A stretch of DNA of 33,926 nucleotides from an uncultured Pirellulaceae bacterium (GTDB taxonomy: Bacteria > Planctomycetota > Planctomycetia > Pirellulales > Pirellulaceae): positions 1 to 33,926 of the forward strand of contig CAJQQR010000195.1 in the NCBI GenBank assembly GCA_905480545.1, given 5' to 3'. The translations under genes were made by a program, and so were the position numbers. The notes beneath the pieces were generated by a model. That model saw nothing but the letters and a program-made list of their open reading frames with translations, did no database searches and was not told where the DNA came from. This document shows positions 27,300 through 33,926 of the stretch, piece after piece (the stretch's first letter is position 1; each line of letters starts with the position of its first letter).

Positions 27300-28558
27300 T
27301 GCATCAACCTTTCTCACGCCGTGCTGCACTTAAGGCATCAGGAGTCGCCATTGCACTTCCGCTTTTGGAGTCAATGAGTTCTGCGATTGGCGGAACAGAG
27401 ATTCCGACTGCGAAGCGGATGGTATTAATTTGCAATACATTGGGGCTTTATTCGCCAGCGTTGTACCCTGAAAAAACTGGACGCAACTACAAGTCGACAG
27501 AGTATCTGAGTTTGCTGAAGGATCACCGCGAAAAGTTCACATTGATTTCTGGCTTGTCACACCCAGATCAAAATGGAAAACAGCCGCATGACACGGAGAT
27601 GACATGGCTTACGGCGGCCCGTAATCCAGGGCTTGCCGGTTTTAAGAACTCAATCTCTGTCGATCAATATGCTGCTTCAAAACTAGGGCAAGTCACACGG
27701 TTCCGTTCCATTGCATTGAGCACGAATTTGCAAAAAAGTCAGTCGTACGACAGTAACGGAGTCATGTTGTCGGCGGAACATAAACCGTCAAAAGTATTTG
27801 AAAGACTATTCTTCGATGGTAGTCCGACCCAAATCAATCGCAACCGACAAGGGCTTGCCGAGGGACGAAGCATTTTAGATTTTGTCCGGGATCAGGCTCA
27901 ATCGCTCAAGCGAAGGACCAGTCGGAATGATCATCGGCAGTTGGATGAATACTTTGATGCGATACGAAAAGCCGAATCGGAGTTGATTGAGTCTGAAGCG
28001 TGGCTTGATCGGCCAAAACCAAAGGTCAAGATTGCGCAACCGAAAGATATTGCCGACCCAAGAGACTTGATTGGGCGTACGAAATCCCTTTTCAATTTGA
28101 TGCCGCTGATTTTGCAAACCGATTCCTCACGGATCATCACGCTGGTGATTCAGGATCACGGGGTCGTTCCGAAGATCAAGGGCGTCAATGCCGAACACCA
28201 TAACCTGTCCCATCATGGGCAAGATCCCGAAAAGATTACGCAGCTCAAAATTATCGAAAGGCAACTGCTGGAATGTTTCGCACAGTTTTTGTCGAGAATG
28301 TCACAACCTTTGGAGGCAGGCCGTAGTTTGCTGAAGAATACTTCCGTTTTGTTTGGAAGTAATTTGGGGAACGCCAACGCACACGATCCTACAAACCTTC
28401 CAGTCCTTCTTGCTGGGGGAGGCTACGAACACGGAAAGTATGTGGCACAGAGCAAAACGGACAACGTTCCTTTATGTAACTTGTTCGTCAATCTTTTAAA
28501 CAACGTCGGAGTCGAGGCAGAAAAATTCGGGACAAGTACAGGAACCCTCGAAATCTAG
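27299..28558 (+). CDS. DUF1552 protein, Tat-exported
   Basis: This 419-residue DUF1552 protein has its ATG sharing one base with the upstream stop (TAATG). The N-terminus MHQPFSRRAALKASGVAIAL is a twin-arginine signal. Shared family features are KRMVLICNTLGL, GLAGFKNSISVDQYAAS, LAEGRSILDFVRDQAQSL, NLSHHGQDPEKI, AGGGYEHGKY and a C-terminal GTLEI. The C-terminus differs from the two other copies in the window (which end GTMRGIE/GTMRGLE), so it is an older paralogue and not a recent duplicate. The coupling to the DUF1592 gene supports a physical partnership. Reaction unknown. Confidence 0.92.
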   Translation: MHQPFSRRAALKASGVAIALPLLESMSSAIGGTEIPTAKRMVLICNTLGLYSPALYPEKTGRNYKSTEYLSLLKDHREKFTLISGLSHPDQNGKQPHDTEMTWLTAARNPGLAGFKNSISVDQYAASKLGQVTRFRSIALSTNLQKSQSYDSNGVMLSAEHKPSKVFERLFFDGSPTQINRNRQGLAEGRSILDFVRDQAQSLKRRTSRNDHRQLDEYFDAIRKAESELIESEAWLDRPKPKVKIAQPKDIADPRDLIGRTKSLFNLMPLILQTDSSRIITLVIQDHGVVPKIKGVNAEHHNLSHHGQDPEKITQLKIIERQLLECFAQFLSRMSQPLEAGRSLLKNTSVLFGSNLGNANAHDPTNLPVLLAGGGYEHGKYVAQSKTDNVPLCNLFVNLLNNVGVEAEKFGTSTGTLEI

Positions 28559-28600
28559 GCTTCAAGAATCACCAGAAATTCAAATCCAATTTTCACGCCA

Positions 28601-29941
28601 ATGTACACCTCTATGAGACTTGACCAACTGACTATTTCTATCGTGTCTGTTTTGCTGATGTCGTGTTTCGCAAATTGCGACGACCTGGCGAATCAATGGC
28701 ATCAATGGCGAGGACCGGATGCCAACGGCGTATCGCGAACCGCCGATCCACCTGTTACGTGGAGCGAAAAAGAAAACATCAAATGGAAGGTGGCGATTGA
28801 AGGACGGGGTACGTCAACGCCTATCATTTGGGGCGACAGGATCTTTTTGCTGACAACGCTTAATACGGGAGAAAAAGATTCGTCGATCCCCGATCCAAAG
28901 GACCAGCCCAAAACCAATTTCTTCGATATCAAACGTCCTAATACCAAACACGAATTCATTGTTTTGTGCTTGGAGCGAAAATCGGGTCGAGAGTTATGGA
29001 GCAGGGTTGTTTCCTCCAGAATTCCGGACGAAGGCACGCACAACGACAATGACTATGCCTCGGCTTCCCCCGTGACCGATGGGAAACATCTCTATTGCTG
29101 GTTTGGATCGGCGGGACTGTTCTGTTTTGACTTGAATGGAAAAAAGATTTGGGAGCGGGACCTCGGCAAGGTTAAGGTCGAATCGAGCCTTGGCGAAGGG
29201 TGTTCGCCAGTTCTTCACGACGGAAAACTTGTTGTGCTGCGTGACAATGCTGGCCAAAGCACAATCGAAGTCTTGGACGCAATGTCTGGCAAGTCAATTT
29301 GGAAGAAAGATCGTGATGAACGAACCGCTTGGGCAACACCACTGGTCGTCAAACGAGGTGGAACAACGCAGATTATCACGGCCGCGTCCAGTTTGGTCCG
29401 AAGCTATGACCTTGAATCCGGCGAGATGATTTGGCAGTGTGGTGGTTTGACCGGCAATGTGATTCCTTGCCCCGTGCTGGAAGGCGACTACGTGATTTGC
29501 ATGAGCGGCTACCAGGGCTATTCGGCAATGTCGATTCCATTAACCGAGACTGGCGATATCACGGATAGTGATAAGATTCGATGGAAAAAGAAACGAGGTA
29601 CTCCCTACATTCCATCGCCGCTCCTTTACGACGGCCTGCTTTTTTATAATCAGGGAAACCAGCCCATTGTTTCATGTCATAACTCCAAGAGTGGTGATGT
29701 AGCGTTTGGGCCCCAACGGGTCCGCCAACTCTCGAATATTTATGCCTCGCCAGTCGGTGCAAGCGGACGTGTCTATATCGTTGGTCGGAATGGCAAGACT
29801 ATCGTGCTCGAACGTTCTGAAAAATTCAGGATATTGTCGACGAACCAATTGAACGAACGCTTTGACGCCTCTCCTGCAACGGCCGGGAAACAGTTGTTTC
29901 TCCGTGGTGATAAACATCTTTATTGCATTGAGGAGAAATGA
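28601..29941 (+). CDS. Secreted PQQ-like beta-propeller protein
   Basis: This 446-residue protein has a Sec signal (about 1-27). The N-terminal WHQWRGPDANGVS followed by WSEKENIKWKVAIEGRGTST is the standard opening of planctomycete PQQ-like propellers. Repeats such as SGRELWSRVV, NGKKIWERDLG, SGKSIWKKDRD and SGEMIWQCGG are the blade motif A-x-D-x-x-(T/S)-G-x-x-x-W characteristic of PQQ/BamB-type eight-bladed folds. Catalytic PQQ ligands of alcohol dehydrogenases are not evident, so it may be a binding or scaffold propeller. It begins 42 nt after the DUF1552 gene and is probably the last gene of the operon starting at 20195. A second ATG lies 12 nt downstream; neither has a good ribosome binding site. 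Confidence 0.88.
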   Translation: MYTSMRLDQLTISIVSVLLMSCFANCDDLANQWHQWRGPDANGVSRTADPPVTWSEKENIKWKVAIEGRGTSTPIIWGDRIFLLTTLNTGEKDSSIPDPKDQPKTNFFDIKRPNTKHEFIVLCLERKSGRELWSRVVSSRIPDEGTHNDNDYASASPVTDGKHLYCWFGSAGLFCFDLNGKKIWERDLGKVKVESSLGEGCSPVLHDGKLVVLRDNAGQSTIEVLDAMSGKSIWKKDRDERTAWATPLVVKRGGTTQIITAASSLVRSYDLESGEMIWQCGGLTGNVIPCPVLEGDYVICMSGYQGYSAMSIPLTETGDITDSDKIRWKKKRGTPYIPSPLLYDGLLFYNQGNQPIVSCHNSKSGDVAFGPQRVRQLSNIYASPVGASGRVYIVGRNGKTIVLERSEKFRILSTNQLNERFDASPATAGKQLFLRGDKHLYCIEEK

Positions 29942-30011
29942 TCGTCAGCAGGAAACGGTTAAATCCTGAGTTGTGCAATAGAACATTGTTTGGTCTTTTC
30001 ACAAAAGTTTT

Positions 30012-30031
30012 TCGCAAGGGGTAACTTGCGA
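30012..30031. repeat. Inverted repeat after the PQQ-propeller gene
   Basis: TCGCAAG and CTTGCGA form a perfect 7-bp stem with a 6-nt loop, 71 nt after the operon's last stop codon. There is no following T run, so it is at most a weak terminator or a 3' mRNA structure for the five-gene operon. Confidence 0.4.
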
Positions 30032-30170
30032 GGCGTTTCTGCCATCTTGCGTTAAAGAATACCTCCAAGTTCCTCCGCCTTTCGGCCTCTTCAAATTAAA
30101 TGGTTCAGAGTTGTTTCGGAAAGGCGAAGGCGAATTTGAGTTTTTCGTCCACTAACCCAAAATAGAGTCA

Positions 30171-31466
30171 ATGCAGATGAGAGTTTCGTTCCTTTTAGCC
30201 CTGGTGTTGACCGGTAGTTCTCTTGCGTTTGGAAATTTATTTACAACAGTGAAAAGCGGTTTCAGCGGTGTTGAAACCCGGGATGTTAGTGTTGCTTTTT
30301 TTACGCAGGAAAAACTGACGAAGCGAATTCAAGGAAATGGATTTCCCAAAAGTGCCTACCAGTACGCCAGATTAGTTGAGCCTGAATTGGGCGTGCCACC
30401 GAAAGTCAATCTCGATAAAGCGGTGGAAATTCCCATCTACGTAGCGGGAGTGCAGAAGTATGGGAACCTCGGGCATTCGTGCGACAACCCAACCCGTTTG
30501 GGAAAGGAGACCGTCTCTGGTTCTGTGATTCAGCGATACGAAGGGAGAACTGCCGAAGGAAAACCGTTACCCGATGTTGTTTGGGTGGCCTTCGGTCGCA
30601 ACTCTAGCGACGATCCCAAAGATGTAATCGGTTCTGTGCAAATGATCGGCTACAACAGAAGGACGGGAGCGACGGCTTTTTTCGAGAGTAGTGATCGTAT
30701 TGATCCGTGGGTCAACTTGGACGAACGAACACTTCGTATGCGAGGGACGCTGCCTTGGATTGATGATCCAAAGGAGTTTGATCGAGCGTTTGTTCCACCT
30801 GGAAACACTCAATGCGTCGAGTGCCACCAAGCCGACCCATTTATCACCAACACTTTTATCAATGGGGCAAAGATTCCCGGAACCAACGATGCTGTCGTTC
30901 CTGTTCTAGACGATGATTCACCCTACTACGTCATTGGTGGTGAAAACTGGGACATGCGTACTATCCACATAGAAGACAACAGTTGCTTTGACTGCCATCG
31001 TGTCGGGCAGAACACATTGAAGCTTTTTATGAACAATGGTTGGGATCCAAACAAGCACATGCCACCCAACGATCCGGGAAGTTTGTCGGATGATCTCCGG
31101 GAACTTTTAAAAGTCTGGGTGGATGGTCCTGACAACGTCGACGGAGCGGAATGGATCATTCCGCCATCCCAAGGGAGGAAACGCCAAGTCGTCGGCGATG
31201 ATTATCCCCATCAGTCCGCCTTTAATAAACCCGATTTAGATCATAAGAAATTTTCGAAGAATGGAAAAAAGGAAGAAGAATGGCAAAAGAATAATCTGGG
31301 AGGCAAGAACAAATCGCTTTCAGACGTGGAGAAACAAGAAGTAACCAAATTGCTGCAACAACTTCCCGATGCTGGAATTAGAAGATTGTTTGAGGATTGG
31401 ATTGAGAAAAACGGTGCTGATCAGGAAATTCTTGATAAGCTTCGAGGGATGGTAAAGTCTTATTAA
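30171..31466 (+). CDS. Secreted diheme cytochrome-like protein of unassigned family
   Basis: This 431-residue protein has a Sec signal (about 1-21). Residues 25-205 form a mixed domain that I do not recognise, with VVWVAFGRNSSDDPKDVIGSVQMIGYNRRTGATAFFE. Two c-type heme sites follow: TQCVECHQADPF (Cys215-His219) and NSCFDCHRVGQN (Cys272-His276), then DPNKHMPPNDPGSLS (MPP at 297-299), which could supply a Met ligand, and DLRELLKVWVDGP. The C-terminal 100 residues are rich in Lys and Glu and probably helical. There is no DUF1592, DUF1549 or Pirellula-type heme signature. It lies 229 nt after the PQQ-propeller gene on the same strand and is probably separately transcribed. It could be a small electron carrier or oxidoreductase; no function is claimed. 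Confidence 0.8.
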   Translation: MQMRVSFLLALVLTGSSLAFGNLFTTVKSGFSGVETRDVSVAFFTQEKLTKRIQGNGFPKSAYQYARLVEPELGVPPKVNLDKAVEIPIYVAGVQKYGNLGHSCDNPTRLGKETVSGSVIQRYEGRTAEGKPLPDVVWVAFGRNSSDDPKDVIGSVQMIGYNRRTGATAFFESSDRIDPWVNLDERTLRMRGTLPWIDDPKEFDRAFVPPGNTQCVECHQADPFITNTFINGAKIPGTNDAVVPVLDDDSPYYVIGGENWDMRTIHIEDNSCFDCHRVGQNTLKLFMNNGWDPNKHMPPNDPGSLSDDLRELLKVWVDGPDNVDGAEWIIPPSQGRKRQVVGDDYPHQSAFNKPDLDHKKFSKNGKKEEEWQKNNLGGKNKSLSDVEKQEVTKLLQQLPDAGIRRLFEDWIEKNGADQEILDKLRGMVKSY

Positions 31467-31476
31467 ACGGGGCAGG

Positions 31477-31512
31477 GCGTTTTTAGAAACGCGAGTCCGC
31501 TCGTGGTTTGTT
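31477..31512 (+). terminator. Possible terminator after the diheme gene
   Basis: Two short hairpins occur in series: GCGTTT/AAACGC with a 4-nt loop (31477-31492) and CGAG/CTCG with a 4-nt loop, followed by a T-rich stretch (TTTGTTTTC). It starts 11 nt after the stop of the diheme gene. The stems are short, so the call is tentative. Confidence 0.3.
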
Positions 31513-31572
31513 TTCAATGGATTTGAAACTTACTCCTGCGCTGTCTTTGTATCTCTTTGTAAAATAAGAAAC

Positions 31573-33926
31573 ATGATCGAACTTCGGATTTTTCAATTTG
31601 CCGCGTTGTCTTTACTGCTCAGTCACAACGTCTTATTTGCCGACGCGCCGACATTGGTCGACTATTGCCAGCGGTTGCAACAAGAGGTTCAAGGAAGGAA
31701 ACACGGATTTCTTGCCGGTAACGTCACCTATTACGTCGGCGGTTTTCATGCAAGTTGGGATGTGAAGGAGAACGAGACACTTGGTCTGACGCATCCGTTT
31801 TTTCACGATCTCCGAAGCCGCGGTGTCGGACTGGCAGAAAGCAGCGGCAACGATCATGACAATACCGGCCTGGGCAACGATTTCTCGGGGTGGGAGTTTT
31901 ACAAAGACACTCGGGTTCTCTACGGCAGCGTTATAGTCGATGGGAAAATTCATCGTCATCCGATCCCCCGCAAAATGTTTTGGCGGCCGGATCGAATGAT
32001 CTGCGAATACGAAGTTGCTGGTGTCAAGCTGCGTGAGGAGAAGTTCATTGCCGAGAATAATGCAGCCTGTTCGGTGATTACCTCGTCTAGGCCAGTGACT
32101 TTGCGTTTCGATGGTCAGAGTTTTTTTGGACGCCACAGCCTGACCAGCACGGCCACCATTAAATATGACGCGGAATTTAATGCCATCCACATTGTTGAAG
32201 GCGGCACGACACGGTGCCGTGCTGAAACGGATGGATCGAATCAGGTCGCACCGATCATGTATCAGGGAATGAGTACGGTACTTGCCGCGTCTGAAAGTAT
32301 CGCTGAGAGTCATCGATTTAAAAGAGGTGATGATGGGGAAATGCGTTATGAGTTCGAATTGCCCTGTAATAGCGAGGGAGTCGCGGTTGTCTGGGCGATG
32401 AACGATGACGCTCAAAAGGCCAAGAAAGATGCGATGGCGATTCTCGGCAGCTCAAAAGCGATAGCAGAAAGCCGCGTCGCCGTACGATCAGCCATGATCG
32501 CAAAGACTCGTGAAATAAATCGACAACTTGGCAAAGAGATTCCGTGGTTTCGCTGCTCGGATAAGAAATTTGAGGACATCTATTACTACCTTTGGGCGTT
32601 GTATTTGATGTATTACATCGATGTGCAGCGGGGCTGGGAGATGGAGCCTCACACGCAAACGGCCGTCAATAACTTCCTTGGCATGCATCGATATGACGCG
32701 ACATTTCAGATCAAAGTAGGAGCCTGGACGGGCAACAAGTCGCACTATGCATATGGGAATGTTCTGACCTGGAAGCACCTCTTCAGTAATGGCCATTATC
32801 GAAAATTACCCAATGGCGAGATCTCGCTATCCGATAACAAAGGGGTATCGTGGCATTCGGGTGTGTATGGCAATGAACTTTCTGAGCATGTTCTAGGCGC
32901 GTGGCAAATCTACCAACATACGGGCGATGTCAAATTCTTACGAGAATGTTATGAGGGTTACTTCCGCGATGTTTTTTACGATCGCATTGCTCCTTTTTTT
33001 TCCAATCATTTTGAAGTTGCTGAAGTGTTGATCGCCATGGCGCGTGTCACCGGCCATGTTGAGGATGTTGGACATTGGAGGCAAATGGTGCCACTCGATC
33101 CGAAGCAAATACGGGCATGGTTCGATCAACGCTGGCAAACGAACGGCCACAAAGACTACTTCGGCGGACCGGCGAATGGGATGCTGATGACGACAGGTTT
33201 CTGGCACATGCGCTCGAAGTATTTCCCTCGCGACTACGCTTCCAGGATGACAAAGGCGTGGGCATTAAATAGCAAAAAAGGGTTTTATGGCGACGGAGGC
33301 TTCTTCCCGCTTGCCATGTCACGTTTGGCGATGCAAAAGTTTAAATCGAATGTCGACCAATCCTTTGGCTACACACCGGATACTGCGTACTTCACTCTCG
33401 ATGGTATGTTTCGACAACGACTTGGTGATCCGGCATGGCGGCTGACGCTCAGTCACTTAACGCATTACAACTTCAGCGACCAGTGGAACGTGCCGATCGC
33501 CCCAGAGGCTTTTACCCGGCCTGGCAAGTTATTTGGCGACCAGTACTCAAACTTCAACGCAGGCAAATTGCTACTGTATCTCGAAGGATTGGCGGGGTTG
33601 GAATATTCAATACCGGATAAAAGCCTCAGCGTGCACGATACAATGCCTGCAAGCTGGAAATGGATGGAGGTTAGGCTTCCAATCCAAATTCCCGGCGAGG
33701 ATAAAACCCACTGGCCGACAATTCGATATGATCGCGACGAAAGTCAGGGCGAGATCAAGAAGTCGATCCAAGTCAAAGATTGCCCACTAAGAATCATCAT
33801 TGAACCATGGTCTGAAGAAAAACGCGTGCTCCAATCGGAAACTCAACCATCGATCGGGCTGAAGCCAATCGCATCGGGCTATCCGTACTACCGGAGATAT
33901 GTTTTCGACGCCTCGCAATCGACGGC
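31573..33926 (+). CDS. Secreted six-hairpin-type glycosidase-like protein, 3' end cut by the window
   Basis: The frame runs uninterrupted from the ATG at 31573 to the window edge (784 codons, no stop). Residues 1-23 are a Sec signal (MIELRIFQFAALSLLLSHNV, cleavage near FADA). An N-terminal beta-rich region (about 45-260; GFHASWDVKENETLGLTHPF) precedes a helical domain in which aromatic-rich segments recur: KFEDIYYYLWALYLMYYID, GVSWHSGVYGNELSEHVLGA, NHFEVAEVLIAMARVTGH, DYFGGPANGMLMTTGFWH, and FSDQWNVPIAPEAFT. A beta domain with a six-hairpin (alpha/alpha)6 barrel is typical of GH37/GH63-like and related glycosidases; I cannot name the exact family or the acid/base residues. The weak ribosome site AAGAAA lies directly upstream. 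It may act on the same glycans as the sulfatase (inference). Confidence 0.8.
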   Translation, partial: MIELRIFQFAALSLLLSHNVLFADAPTLVDYCQRLQQEVQGRKHGFLAGNVTYYVGGFHASWDVKENETLGLTHPFFHDLRSRGVGLAESSGNDHDNTGLGNDFSGWEFYKDTRVLYGSVIVDGKIHRHPIPRKMFWRPDRMICEYEVAGVKLREEKFIAENNAACSVITSSRPVTLRFDGQSFFGRHSLTSTATIKYDAEFNAIHIVEGGTTRCRAETDGSNQVAPIMYQGMSTVLAASESIAESHRFKRGDDGEMRYEFELPCNSEGVAVVWAMNDDAQKAKKDAMAILGSSKAIAESRVAVRSAMIAKTREINRQLGKEIPWFRCSDKKFEDIYYYLWALYLMYYIDVQRGWEMEPHTQTAVNNFLGMHRYDATFQIKVGAWTGNKSHYAYGNVLTWKHLFSNGHYRKLPNGEISLSDNKGVSWHSGVYGNELSEHVLGAWQIYQHTGDVKFLRECYEGYFRDVFYDRIAPFFSNHFEVAEVLIAMARVTGHVEDVGHWRQMVPLDPKQIRAWFDQRWQTNGHKDYFGGPANGMLMTTGFWHMRSKYFPRDYASRMTKAWALNSKKGFYGDGGFFPLAMSRLAMQKFKSNVDQSFGYTPDTAYFTLDGMFRQRLGDPAWRLTLSHLTHYNFSDQWNVPIAPEAFTRPGKLFGDQYSNFNAGKLLLYLEGLAGLEYSIPDKSLSVHDTMPASWKWMEVRLPIQIPGEDKTHWPTIRYDRDESQGEIKKSIQVKDCPLRIIIEPWSEEKRVLQSETQPSIGLKPIASGYPYYRRYVFDASQST

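Noticed and set aside
31633..32415. 260-codon minus-strand open frame
   Set aside because: It lies entirely opposite the plus-strand glycosidase-like frame, which has a signal peptide and coherent domain text; the minus-strand product has neither.
1..33926. CRISPR array, tRNA/rRNA, insertion sequence or prophage
   Set aside because: No regularly spaced repeats, transposase or integrase text, terminal inverted repeats or conserved RNA sequence blocks were seen on either strand.

Overview
The window looks like a chromosomal segment from a marine-type planctomycete, probably Pirellulaceae or a close relative. The evidence is the dense set of lineage-typical secreted families: three DUF1592-type planctomycete cytochromes, three DUF1552 proteins, one DUF1549/DUF1553 cytochrome paired with a DUF1501 protein, a PVC-type (Planctomycetes-Verrucomicrobia-Chlamydiae) membrane-bound dehydrogenase domain with a separate Pirellula-type heme-binding protein, a sulfatase and PQQ-like and Vgb-like propellers. 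No rRNA, tRNA, CRISPR, phage, transposase or transcription factor gene was found. Family names come from reading the translations, not from database searches.

Layout. Positions 1-1854 (+): the tail of a DUF1592-type cytochrome, then a Tat-exported DUF1552 protein. Positions 1894-6489 (-): a DUF1552 protein followed by a large DUF1592-type cytochrome carrying two C-terminal metal-binding-like (HMA) domains. Positions 6917-10533 (-): a heme-binding protein overlapping by ATGA with a PVC-type dehydrogenase-domain protein. Positions 10952-12019 (-): a secreted HExxH metallopeptidase. Positions 12501-17068 (-): a DUF1549/DUF1553 cytochrome and, 2 nt later, a DUF1501 protein. Positions 17410-19423 (-): a beta-lactamase-fold serine hydrolase and an alpha/beta-hydrolase. 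Positions 20195-29941 (+): a tightly packed five-gene operon of sulfatase-cytochrome fusion, diheme Vgb-propeller lipoprotein, DUF1592, DUF1552 and PQQ-like propeller, with the first four genes joined by stop/start overlaps. Positions 30171-31466 (+): an unassigned diheme protein. Positions 31573 to the end (+): a glycosidase-like protein cut by the window edge.

Nearly every product carries a Sec, Tat or lipoprotein-type export signal, and thirteen CxxCH heme motifs are spread over eight proteins. The set looks like an extracytoplasmic apparatus combining sulfated-polysaccharide or sugar breakdown (sulfatase, glycosidase, esterase, peptidase) with c-type heme electron transfer. That joint role is inference: no substrate, electron acceptor or cytochrome maturation gene is visible. 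The strongest candidate for an undescribed system is the 20195-29941 operon, in which a sulfatase with a non-canonical active-site motif is physically fused to a c-type heme domain and translationally coupled to further heme proteins.
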